From Chinchilla lanigera (taxonomy: Eukaryota; Chordata; Mammalia; Rodentia; Chinchillidae), in assembly GCF_000276665.1 (NCBI RefSeq), contig NW_004955446.1, positions 10,673,308 through 10,737,307 on the forward strand: a stretch of 64,000 nt of DNA. The letters are read 5' to 3'. A program made the position numbers and the translations under genes. Below are positions 12,189-25,100 of this stretch, piece after piece (position 1 is the stretch's first letter; the number at the start of each line of letters is the position of its first letter). The notes beneath the pieces were generated by a model. The model was given only the letters and a program-made list of their open reading frames with translations, did no database searches and was not told where the DNA came from.

Positions 12189-12676
12189 TTCCATGTTGTG
12201 GACAGATCCAGTCAGTGTGATCAGTTTTCTGCATGTGTAATAATTTATCAAAATAAGTTTTCCCACAACTCTTTTGCATTAACTCTGAAAATCCTGATCT
12301 GACCACATTCCCAATATTTAAAGCTCTTGAAAATCATTTTTTAAAAATTTGGAACAAAGTGTGGAAAGTCTCTCCTGTAACATTTAGTGCACTACAAATA
12401 GCTAAAGAAGAACTTGTTTTAAAAGGTGACTAGTACAACAGCTGAGTTCAGGGAATCAATGTTTTAGTGCACTCTGCTCCAGTTTTAGCCAACATGCTAC
12501 ATTTTCCTTTTTGTTTTTTTGTTTTTTGAGGAGAGGGGTGGGGAGGCGCACAGAGTGGACTTGAAGATTTCCACTGTACAAAAAAGATACGACTCTGCAA
12601 GCGAAACTGTAAGCTGCCTTTTTTGGTAAGATCTGGACATTTTAAGACAGAAGCTTTGCAAAACATTACACAATTT

Positions 12677-12682
12677 TTTATT
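12677..12682 (-). terminator. Candidate proximal poly(A) signal AATAAA
   Basis: AATAAA on the minus strand about 300 nt after the stop, followed by a modest GT-rich stretch (TTGTGTAATGTTTTG). Confidence 0.35.
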
Positions 12683-12985
12683 AAATGAGAAAGTCTCATT
12701 TGTTACATCGTCACATTGCTAGTCAGAGAAATGCTGCAGTGCTGAAGAAAGTCAATGTTGGATCAACCAAAGTCCTCATTTCTACAACATTCATTTACAA
12801 AGAAATAATGTTCAACACAGCCCAACACAATATTCTTGGTTTTCTTCATACTGAAGTCCCCCAAAAAAATCATCTTCTAATGGGGTATTTCACTACATAA
12901 ATTATAGTTCTTCATTTTTACAATTCACCCCAAACTGCATGAGAGATGTATCACACTAAAATTTCTAAAGCTGTTAGGAAATCCT

Positions 12986-13144
12986 TCACACATCGTCATC
13001 ATCTGATGTGTCACTGCTACTTGTCTCTGTGTCATCGTTCTCAATTGTAGGTTTAAAAGTGCTGTTTTTCCAGGGTCCAAACTTGAAGTCACAGATCAGG
13101 CCATTTTTCAAAATACCATTTTTTCTCAGACCATTCTTCTGTAA
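12986..13144 (-). CDS. GPBP1: GPBP1 last coding exon (residues 422-473 and stop)
   Basis: Acceptor CATTTTAG|TTACAG. It encodes LQKNGLRKNGILKNGLICDF, a threefold KNG-type repeat, then KFGPWKNSTFKP and a Ser/Thr/Asp tail ending DDDDV and TGA. The acidic Ser-rich end resembles casein-kinase-2 type sites (inference). The exon continues into the 3' UTR. Confidence 0.97.
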   Translation of the reverse strand, partial: LQKNGLRKNGILKNGLICDFKFGPWKNSTFKPTIENDDTETSSSDTSDDDDV

Positions 13145-16100
13145 CTAAAATGTTAAAAACAAACAATAAACAAATTTTGCTCCAAGTGTTAGCCATTAAT
13201 AATACCATAATAAAGAACATAACAATATAATAAAAAATTTAAGAAACTGTATCCTAAACGCTAAAAACTCCACAGGTTAGTATGGTATCTGGCAAATAAG
13301 CTATTTAGATAAATACATGTAACTAATCCAATTGATCTAACAAAATATTCCCTAATTGATTCACACTATCGGAGAGCAAACAGTATGTACCATCCACCAA
13401 CCACTAAAAAAAAATTAATATGAACAGTATAGTAGAGCACAGATTTTTGGACACAGGTTAGATATAATAACTCTGTCACACTTATACCAAATGTACCTTT
13501 CCAAAGTTAAACGCTTCCAAATTTTAATTTCCTTACATGAGAACTATAATAAACACACCTCCAGATTCTGTCTACCACAGTGGTGGTGAATCTATGGCAC
13601 CCATGTCACAGCCAGCTGTGTGCTATCACCAAAAGCTCTAAAAGGTTTGCAATCACTGGCCTAGCATATAATCAGCAAACATTAAACTATAGTTATTATT
13701 GTTATCATGATGACCTAAGTTAACACAGCCCACCATGTGCTTTATTCATACTCTGCAGGAAAAGCAGAATGAGGAATATAAAGTAACAAAATCAAAGAGT
13801 TTTTGGTTAATCAGAAATTAAGATACTGAAAAAAAATAATGGTCTTCTATTTCTGAATATGGGCGATCATAACTAAAGGGTATGGTAATAAATAAGAACT
13901 GAATCAAAAGATTACCAATCAGAGGAGGAAAACTGACAGCCGAAACTAGACATAACTTAAGGATATAAGATAAAATAAAATTAATGATAATATATACCCT
14001 ACTCTGGCCTTCTAAGTTACATGTAAAATCTAAGACTAAATAAGTTAATATTTGGAACTGCTTATGGGCATCATTATATAGAGGGGATTCTTTAATTATA
14101 AGGATTACAAAATAATTTGGAGAAAATTCAAACCCAAGCCATTGCCACCACAGCTAATAAACAGTAACAAGTCTAGGGTCTTGACCTTCTCTTTCTTTCT
14201 CCTTTTAATTCTCTATTTTCCACAGCAGATTTTCTTTTCTACCTCACTTTTACTCTAAAACTTGTCAATGCCACCTCATCCTTTGCTTTGTGCAAATGAC
14301 TTCACCATCTTTACTAGAAAAAACTGTAATGCACCCACCTCCAATGTTCTGTCACCATAAGGTAGAGAAATACACCTATCTGGTTCCACTTTTAAAGGTA
14401 TACCTTTTCCATTCACCAAAGTTGTACCCTTACCTTGCCACCTCTTGAAATCAGTTGTGGTGAATTTTGATAAAAAACAAATCTAAATTTCTATGCCTTA
14501 ATTTCTAAATGTGTGGACCACTCCTGAACCCTTAACATAAATATTTAAAGCCTTCTAAAACCAGGTTCTCCTTCCATATTGCTATTTACAATACTATCAC
14601 CAGTTCAGAAACTGAAATAATTAGGTTTCTTATTTTCATCAAAACCATTTTTATTACCATTTCCCTAGTTTAGGCCCTCTCCTTTAATTATGTGATATAG
14701 TTCCAATTATCATCCTGATTCTGACAAATCACACTTTCAGTGTACAGTTTATACTATAACTGCACTTCTCTATCAAAATCTCCAAAGAACCTGTATTTAT
14801 ACAGTTCCTGGCATGGCATTCAAACTCCTTCATAATCTAACTCCAGTGTATCTTTATTTAGTATAACTTTTTATTATGGCTAAAGGCACAGGCTATGAAG
14901 TTAGCCAAACATGAGCTCAAATTCCAATTCTTGTTACTTATAAACTTTATGAGCTTTAGTTTCCTCATCTATAGAGGATTAATAATAGTACCTACTTTAT
15001 CCAATGGCTTCAAAAATGCACTTAGTACAATACAGGGTGGGCATTAAGAACTCAAGCAATATTACTGACTATCATTCATCACTCAAACTATAGCACTTAG
15101 AATGTGAAAATAACCACTTGCTTTTAATAACAACACCAGAATACCAGGCAAAAATTGAGATTCTCCTACTAAACCGGACAGAAATAGAATGTTATCATGA
15201 CCTTTACTTAAAAGTTATCTACTTTTAATATAAATATATCCATGCCTCATCACTACTTCAGAAAATAGGTATTATACTTACATGTATCATTGATCTTCAA
15301 CCTAGACTATATGCAACTGTCAGTTACTTTATTATCTATCAACAGGGTTTTATCTACCTGCTCCAGTCATCACATGATTTTAAAGCCAGTCATCCTGGTT
15401 AGGTAATAAACATTGTATTTTCCTTGGAACACTACTCTATGATAACGGTACTTGGCAGATTTCTCTGGATGCTTTTCTTCATATTAAAAAAAAAAAATCC
15501 TTCAGGCCTGGGAGCAGCTCAATGGTAGAGTACTTGGTTATTCACTTGTACAAAGCCCTGCATTTGATTCCCAGAACTGCAGGATAAAAATCCTACAAAA
15601 AGATTTGCAAGTAAATCACCATACAGTGAGATACTACTCAGCTAATCTGGATGTGTTCCAAAAAAAACAGGGGCTGGGGATATAGCTCAGTGAGATAAGC
15701 GCCTGCTTGGCAAGCGCAAGGTCATGAGTTCAATCCCAAGTACCGCAAAAAACAAACAAAAAACACATGAAAACAGCAGATTCAAAAGACATTTGTTAGT
15801 TACATGGTTGTACTTTGAAATTATCCTAAAGAGGCTGAACTCTAGGGAAATAAAATTTCCCTAGAGTTGGGAAGGGGCTGAAGCTAGGCATGACAGCTTG
15901 GGAAGGGGCTGAAGCTTGGAAGGGGCTGAAGCTTGGGAAGGGGCTGAAGCTAGGCATGACACACTGCATGCAAAGGAGAAAGAAAAAATCTGGCAGATGG
16001 TGGAAATGTTCTTTATTATGATCATAGTGACATTATATACATTTGCTAAAACTCATAGACATTTAAGGTGAACTTTATACTACACACATGATAAAAAGTC

Positions 16101-19100
16101 CTTTAGAATCAATCTATAACCAACTTCACAATTATGTTATAAAAACATGATTAAGAACTTCTGAATTAAAAAAAAACTGTGGAGCTGGTCATGGTGATGC
16201 ACACCTGTTATAAAAGCACTTGCGAGTCTGAGGCAGGAGGATCACTGGGAGTTCAAGGCCAGCCTGGGATACACAGTGAATTCAAGGCCAGCCTGAACTG
16301 CATAATCAGACTGTCTCCAAAACAGGGGTGGGAGGCGTGGGATAAGAATAGGAAATGAAGAAGTACATAATGTACAAAACCCCAATAACCCCACCAAACT
16401 GAAATAAACGCAGCAAAGCTGCAGGAAACAAAATCTACATAAAAATCAGTTGCACTTCCAACACACAACACTAACAATGGATAATTCAAAAAGTACTAAG
16501 AAAATATTCCATTTGTAGTAGCACAAAAGAAAAAAATTTAGAAGTACTGTATAAGCAACGAAGTTCACCAAGAAGGCAAAAAATGTGTACAACCAAAATC
16601 CATAAAACATTCCTGAAAGAAATAAAAGATACCAAGCAATGGAAAAACTTCCCATGCTCAAACGTGGAACACTTAATATTATTAAGATGTCAAAACTACC
16701 CAAACGAAGATTCAATAATGCTACCTTTAAAAATAACAACAGCAGGGGTTGGGGATTTAGCTCAGGGCAAAGCGCTTGCCTGGCAAGCGCAAGGTCATGA
16801 GTTCGGTTTCCGGTACCGGAGAAAAACCAAAAAAAAAATAACAGCAAGTGTTGCAAAAAAAAGAAATCCTTACAGAATCTGAAGGGATTCCAAAAAATTT
16901 TTTTGTTTCTGTTTTTGAAGTCCTGGGAATTGAATCCAAGGAGTACTGAGCTATACCACTAGCACTTTTTTTAATTAGATAGAATCTTGCTAAATTGCTC
17001 TAGCTGCCCTGGAATTTGCAATCTTCTTGCTTTAGTATCCAGAGTAGCTGAGTTTATCAGGGTGGGTCATGGAGGGGTGGCCTTGGGTACTTGCCAGTTC
17101 CTCTCTGGCACTGTGAACTTCAGGCTGCCTGAACTGAGCAGCTTTCCCTGACTCTGTGCCTTCCTGACAACCAAGAATTAAATCTCCCAAAACATTAGCT
17201 AAATTAAACCTTTCCTCCCTTAGGTTGTGGATGTCAGGTACTATATCGTACTAATGGTAAAGCTAACACAAAATATTTCTGAAGATCACAATATAAATTA
17301 TATTACCTCCATATAGAAAAGAGGCTCTGCATGACCAGAACAGTTTCTAGATACGCACCAAGATGTTAAAAGAATATGAAATATTCTTGTACAAAAAGAA
17401 TCAAAAGTGATGCTACTTTATAATATAGAATCTAATAAATTCCTAAAACTGTAAACCACTCCTCATGTTTCTTTATTCTAATTAAGGAAGAGTAACTCAG
17501 AAGTAAACATGAATGACTCAGATTTTCTTACCTGTTCACTAATAACTTGGAATTCTCTCATTTCATCCTCAGTTAAGGGAGCACATGTTTCATCATTTTC
17601 ACTGTCCTCCTGCCAGCCCATCTCCTTCAATAACCTGAAAAGAAAGGAGACTATCAGGTTTGATTTTAAAAAACTGAGCACACAGGAAAATTCCATTTAC
17701 GCTTTAAATATTTTCTGAAAACTATATCAGATTAAGTTAAATGAACTACATTTAATAGTAAAATAAGAATAAATGCCTAACTGGTTAATCTTTGGTGTCA
17801 AGGCAAGGCTAGAAACCTACAACAGAGGAGACCTAAAGAAAATGTGCCAAATTCTTACACCAAAAGTAATAGCAATACTCATCCTCCTTTTATTCAATAC
17901 CAAATTCTAACATACCTATTCTTTACTACTCATTTAAGTTTTCTACTTTGAAAAAAAAAAGGGTAAGAAGAGGGAGTCAGTGCACACCTGTAATCCCAGC
18001 ACTCAGGAAGCTGAGGCAGGAGTTTGAAGCCAGTCCAGACTACACAGTGAGCTCAAGGGCAGCCTGAACTACACAGTCAAACCCTGTGTTGAAAGAGGGA
18101 GGGAGGGAGGATAGACGGAAGAAAGGGGGAGGGATAGCTTAACCTATTTTGCATTTTATAATTTATTCTTCTACTGATATCACCCCTTAGGTGTATGCCA
18201 ATTATACTTAACACATAATTAAACGACAGAGTCATTACGTTCTATGATAATATTTTTCAAAGCTCTTAATCAGAATCTTAAGTAAAAGTGAGTAATATGT
18301 ATTCTTTTCTTTCCAATTTTTAAAGAGAATCCTTTTTCTCTAGCTGGGCAAACACAAACACTGACTGCAGCAAATAGTTACTGCACTTAACTCAATGATT
18401 TCAAGGTTCTGCTACCTATGAGGCCATTTATCTTATATGGTCTGGTAAGGTGGTTTCTTAATTGCCTTCCTTAAGTTTATTTTTTTAGTTCTACTTATTC
18501 TTAACCATCTTTCAACTTATTCCTGTTGTTCATGAACAGCTTGTAAACGTTCATACCTTTTTGTAAGCCTCAAAGAGTATCAATACACAGAAATCTTGAA
18601 AAAAATTCAACATTTATATTCATATTTTACAATTTTCCTATTTGACGTAACAAAGAAGGAATGAAATTTTGGTTTTCTGCCCCCCTCCATTAGATATTGC
18701 AGTTAACTCTATTGCCCAAACCAGAATGTCACAGTCAATATTATTTCCTTCATTCCTACTGGCCACTTAATTTTCAATTTCCAATGCATTCTTTACATAT
18801 TATCAACAAGGCCTCTCTTTGAAACAGCATTTCCACTCCCTTATATTGTCCAATGCCACCTATTGCAAAATCTAAAGACTCAGACTAGTAAAACAAACTG
18901 CTTTTGCTAAGCCTATATATTTACTTTTAAAAAAAATCCTGCATCTTCATGGAACAATAATGCAGACAGATGATACTATCGTAAGTATTATAAAAGTGAT
19001 ATAATGAAAAACAAGTATTAGACCAGTGGTGTAGTTCAGTGGCAAACAGCATGCAATCTGATTTAGCAAACCCAAGGCTCTGTGGTCAATTCCCAACAAT

Positions 19101-22100
19101 AAAATTCTAAGTCCCCAAAATGATACTGTATATGTACCAATTACTTAATAGTTGCTTAACACTTAAACAAAAGAATTACTCTTGGGAATTGTATCATACT
19201 TGATTTTTAAGTTCAATCTATATGAGAAAGTAGTATGTCTATAACTTAAGAATCACAATTAAGCCACAATTAGCACACACTTGTAATCCCAGCACTCGGG
19301 AGGCCTGGCAAAAGGATCGTCGCAAGTTCGAGACCAGCCTGGGCTACAAAGTGAGTGCAAGGCCAGCCTGAACTGCACAATGAGATCCTGTCTCAAAAAA
19401 AAAAAAAAAAATCACAATTAAAATAAAGTTGACTAAAACTATGAAGCCCTGGAAAAGAAATTTCACTCTTATTTTTACACAGATATAAAACCTGGACTCT
19501 ATAAAAAGCTATCACTTTGTTAGTTTAGAAGAAAAATGTATTAAGACATACAGCTCTGGAACATTTACAAACATGTATTCTACTTAAGTACTTAAGAAAA
19601 CTTAAAAACTCGAATCTCATGATTTTGTTCTATGATGGCTATTAAAAATTTTTCTTAGTATCTTCTCCTTTACCTTCATGGCCACACTAGGTGATGGAAT
19701 GCCTGTAGAGTTAATTCAACAAACCTAATTTTGTAACAAAATAAGTTCTCCAGAAGAAAAATTCTTTTGTTAAAACTTTTAAAGAAAACCTAAGTACACC
19801 CAGCATTCAGGAGGTTGAGGCAGGAGGATCCTCATAAACTTGAGGTCAGCTTGGACAACACAGACAATTCAAGGCTAGCCTGAACTACACATAGTAAGAC
19901 CCTGCCTCAGAAGACAAAACAAACAAAACAAAACCTGGGGACAAAAAAAAAATATGCTGTTTTAAATACACAAAATAACTGGCAAGATATCCAAAAGTAG
20001 ACATGTATAATACATAAGAAACACTCATCCAGGTAATCAACAAGAAATAATGATCCAGGTAGTTATTACTGATACATTTTTAGTCATGATGGGTCTGAAT
20101 ATTTGCTCCCCAGAACTTACTCCAATTTAGGGTATTTTCAGCTTCATTTCTTTAGCTTAGTTTAGTCACAGAGAACCAAATTCTGTCAAGGTCTGGAACT
20201 AAAATTCTCAAGAATGAAATAAGAAACCACCAAAATGCTTTCTGCGCTAAGTATTTGCTGTACAGATTAAAAACAAGACAGTTAAAGCATTCAATATAGT
20301 TATAAGGAGTTATAAGAATATTTTCTAAGAGGTGAGGACCAACTTTGCTAAGTAATGAAGGGGAATATTAAAGTAACAAAAAGTACTCTCAGCATCAACT
20401 TTCTTACTAGAACCATAATGAACAAATTATAACAGGTGAAAAAATGCATCTTTCATCATTGTTCTTTTATTGCCTATGATAAATCTTCCCTAAAAAGGAA
20501 TTCTTATTTTACTATCATTAGATCATCAGATTTATTTGCATGCTTTCTCTTCTATACATAGAACTTCTTCCTACCACCACTCTGACCTGAAATATTTAAA
20601 CAGTGACAGTATAAATCAGAATATTTTGGAATAACATGGCAGTAACTGATCATTTTAAATAATGTCATTTAACCAATCAGTTTTACTCCTAGTAATCCAA
20701 TACCCACAAATATTAAAGAATACATATCCAAGGATACTCATACCAGAAAGATTTATAAAAGCAGACAAAGAATATAAATCTTGATCAATTTGGAAATATT
20801 TTTATAAATTACAACCATACTAATCAAATAGTGGATTCAAAGGGGAAATCTAAGATGATGCATTAGGATGATGGAGAAAACTTTTTTAATTTGTTAGTCT
20901 TTTTGAAGAGGAATTCTGGTTTATTATTATTTTCTATGTGGCTTGACATTGCATCCATGACTTAAACCCACAGATCAGACTTGTAAGCCATAAACCGTAT
21001 TATGTATGTAGAGATCTACAATTTAGAAGGGAGTAAAATAGTTTATTCATTCATCATTCATATTAAATGTATAGTAAAATACACTTTGAACAAGTAAATT
21101 TATATGTTATCTGATCAGTTTAATTCTAATTTAATCTACATAAATTAACTCATGAAATGGGCATTCACATTCATTACTAGCCTAAAAAACTATTTTAGTC
21201 ACAAGTTAAATCTACAATAGGAAAACTATAAAATTAAAACAAATGCTTGTACTGTCATATACACACCTATATCTAAAGGACACAACACAACATGATTTCC
21301 AGAAGAACGAAAGTGATAGATCACATAGATGAAGTAACGCACAAATCAAGGATAAAAATTTACATGGGTCTTTAAGGGAAAATCTTCTATTAAATAGATT
21401 TTGTAGTACAAGTGTAGACAAGTTAGAATTTAAAGAAGTAGATGCTACAGAAGTGTAGCTCAGTGAATACTTAACATGTGGCAAGACCCTGAGTTCATGA
21501 CCCCAAGCCCCCACAGCCAACTGAGATAAATGAAAGAGTATAGTTTAATATAGGCATAATCAAGTTTCCGACTGCAAGAGAAGTAATGACATTACAGGAA
21601 AACTGAGCCTGATCCTAGAATAAGTAAGAATCTTTAAGGATAAAACAATTCAGTATATACAAGACAAATGTAGAATAATACAGGACAATGTAACTTTTCT
21701 TTCTAAAAATATCTGCTTTAAACCATAAAAATCATAGGGAGCTAAAAAAAAAAAAATCAAAATCCATACTAGATTTGAATTTGAATACTCTTTACTTCTA
21801 AAAGTAAACCATGCAAGAGTTACTACTATTTTAAAAATATTTTTAAGTCATGATGAAAACAGAAAAGGTTCTTGAGTTGGCAACAAATAAATCACACACT
21901 GAGAAAACTGGATATCCATTATGGGAAGAGATTTTGAACACCATACAAAAAGCATATATAAATGATCAGAAGCTGGACTTCAATCACAATTAAAAGGTTT
22001 CACTCTTCCAAAGGCACCATTAAGAAACTAAAAACACAACTCAAGAGATTGGGAGAAGATACAAATCATAAGAAGGTTACACACAAAATATACAACCAAA

Positions 22101-25100
22101 TCTTGAAATTTCAATAATGAGAATCCAACTTAGAAATGGACAAAGTGTTTGAGTAAGTATTTTTCCCAAAAATGACATATGAAAAGATGCTCAATTTTTT
22201 GGTCATTAAAGAAATGCATATTAAAAGCCACAAAAAGTATTACTTCACCCCCACTAGAATAGCTATAATCAAACACAGATGTGGTACTAACACTAGTGAA
22301 AATATGGAGAAACTGAAACCTTCTACAGTGCTTAGTATAAAAATGACAGTCATTTCAGAAAATACTCCTGGCAGTTTTTCACAATGTTAAACACTGAGTT
22401 AACTACGTGTAAACAACTCAACTCATAGATCTCTACCTAAGTGAAATAAAAAATGTTCACATAAAACCTTGTATATCAATATTCATAGCAGTGAAAAGGT
22501 GGAAGTAATTGATACCTATTAACAAAATTGTACAAAAAGTGGTGCATCTAGTGTACTGTTCAGTAATAAAAAAAAATACTGATGTGACAAAACAAACCTT
22601 GAAAACATGATTTTGTTAAAGAAGCTAGACATGGAGACCACATAATATAAGAATCCACTTATAAGAAAAAGTCATAAAACGCAAGTCTATAGGGGAAAAA
22701 TGAGTGGTTATGTGGAGCAGAAAGTGAAAATGAAGAGTAAATGCAAACAGGCATGGCTTTCTTCAAAGAAAGGTTCTAAAATTACACTGCAATGCCAACT
22801 GTACAACTCAATATACCAAAAATCATTGGCCTGTACACTTAAAATAGATAAAATTTATAGTATGTACATTACATCTCAATAAACCTGTTAAAAATAAATA
22901 ATGAGGGTTGGTAGGACAGCTCCGTAGGATAGCACTTGCCTACCATGTACAACAACCTGGGTTGCACAGCATCACAAAACTCCGTAATACAGGATATGCC
23001 AGAGAAAAAACTAAAAATCAATACTGACCTGTGTTCTGCCTCGAGAGAACTGGAAAGAACATCAGTTTGTGGAAAGGTTGAAGATCGAATGATCTGTTGG
23101 GAAATTACTGAGGCATTGCCATTCTCCTGTGGAATTTCATTTTCATCGAAGTTTCTGTTTATATCCCTTTCTTGATGAGTACTATTGCTGTTATGCAAAC
23201 TGAATGAGTCGTCATCCTGGTTTTGGGGGAGTATAAAAGACAGAATGAGTTCTGAAGAACACAGTTACTAAAAAACTAATAAATTCTGACTAGATTCCCA
23301 TAAATAACATGTAAGTGTGATATTTATAATCATTATATTTTGAACACATCGTAGTAATGGAAAAAAGAGGACACTTAAGAGCTTTCTGACCCTAAGTAGT
23401 CACATCTACTCAATAAAGGCAAAACAGAAAGGATGAGAATAGAGACAGAGACAAAGAAACCAAGTTGAACAGATATTTTTAAAACTGAACGTTGGCACAG
23501 ACAATGCAAAAAATATACTTTAGAAAGGAAGGCTTTTTATGCAAATGGTTAGCTAGCCTTTTTTCAGCAAGATAAAATTTTGCTCCAGAATCTTAAATAT
23601 CTGCCCAAGTATTCTAATGACACGTTAGTATCAATTCAAGTATTACTGCAAATGAATTACCTTTTCTGAGCCAGCATGGCTTTCATCTTCATGTTCCTCT
23701 TCTACTCTATCCCTTTTCAATGCTTTCAAAAATTCACTCTTCTTATCAGTGCGCATTCGTGTCAGTTTGGTTAGACGAGGCTGTTGATTAAGTTTGTCAA
23801 CAGGCGAAGAGGAATTCGAGCGATTACACTAAGAGGAAATTCAGAAATGTTGATAAATATGTGTCCAAGAATTGATGTCAATATAAAGTTCACAACTAAC
23901 AGCTTCCTCTTTTTACCTTTAGTCACATGTAAAACTGACTTTAAAGTCTATTGCCAAGTCTTTTTCTCTATCCTTAAATATTTCTCTCTTTTCATGTAAT
24001 GAGTCAACAAAAGAATGTTCTCTCAGAGACAAGTAAGGTCTGATACTACTAATAGCATTTTTTCAAAAGTCCAAACAAGAGACCCAAGAAGACCAGTTTT
24101 ATAATTATATATGCACATATACACCTAGGGTTTTTCAAGATGGATTTCACCACAAAAAACTTCTGAGAGAAGGAAGGGTAAGGAGAAAATGAACATTAAC
24201 TGGAGACCTTCTGTTTCTGGCTCTTTGGTGTTCTGGCAGTGGAATATAGTAGGAAACAAAATATAATTCTGTGTCACAGGGATATTTTGGCCATGAAAAT
24301 AAACCATAGTAATGTTTAACTGCTCATATTCATGTGTGCATACTATATTTAATGTAAGCATAATAAACCAGGTACAAATGCTGGCCCTTTTAGCTAAAAA
24401 ATTCTATGACTGAGAGCATAAATGAGAAACAGTGTATGAGGGGTCATAGTGTTCCAATGTAATACTCAAAAGTCATTTTAGGTGTAACAGTACAGTCAAC
24501 TTTCCTTTGACCCTGGATGGGTGAGGGGAACTCCTTAGCGTGGTAGTTTCAAAAGCTTGGGCAATGAAAAAAAGCTACCAGATACTCATTTTCAGTGCAG
24601 TAATAATAACTACTTTCCCTCTTCCTCCTCTCTCCCTGCCTTAGTGTTGACACTAAGATCCATTGTCCGCCCCCCCAAATATTTGTAATTCTAAGATAAT
24701 GCACACCTCATTCTTAGTCAAGGTTTAATCACAGAGCATAACTATCTATTACAAACATCAAATACGAATAATCCAAACAAAAAGGGACAGGGATATAGCT
24801 CAACAATCCCTCAGTGTGATCCCCAGTACCACACACACTACACCACCACCACCACCACCATTAATAATAATGAAAATAATAAGGGGGGGCTGGGGATTTA
24901 GCTCAGCAGCACAGCGCCTGCCTGGCAAGCACAAGGTCATGAGTTCAATTCCCGGTACTGGAAAAAAAATAAACAAAAAAGAAAGTAATAAGGAAGTTTT
25001 CGTAATTCTTTTCTTTAAAATATTCTTTCCTGCTTACATATACATGGGGAGTTTCACTTTATTACTTCCTTTACTGTTTAGTAAGTTTGCACATCTTAGA

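Larger units (their letters stand above)
12160..12985 (-). other. GPBP1: GPBP1 3' UTR (minimum inferred extent)
   Basis: Follows the TGA directly. It is AT-rich and free of SINEs. The left edge assumes use of the AATAAA at 12183-12188. The SINE-poor sequence continues to about 8840, so a much longer 3' UTR form is possible. Transcript ends cannot be fixed from the sequence alone. Confidence 0.5.
13145..17531 (-). other. GPBP1 intron 9 (4.4 kb)
   Basis: Contains the MITE copy 1, L2 and MIR relics, several SINEs, a minisatellite and an L1 fragment listed separately. 13660-14560 shows nothing recognisable. Confidence 0.9.
17635..23028 (-). other. GPBP1 intron 8 (5.4 kb)
   Basis: Contains the SINEs and L1 end listed separately. 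18140-18690, 19420-19790 and 19945-21440 show nothing recognisable. Confidence 0.9.

Noticed and set aside
15670..15768. Possible tRNA gene (A-box and B-box-like text)
   Set aside because: Belongs to the tRNA-derived ID-like SINE family; A-tailed and dispersed, without a full cloverleaf.
15838..15960. CRISPR-like array of short repeats
   Set aside because: Units are contiguous with no unique spacers, and the genome is mammalian; it is a minisatellite.
16446..16856. 136-codon minus-strand ORF rich in Phe and Leu
   Set aside because: Antisense of an A-rich L1 ORF2 fragment plus an ID SINE; the hydrophobic look comes from reversed A-rich sequence.
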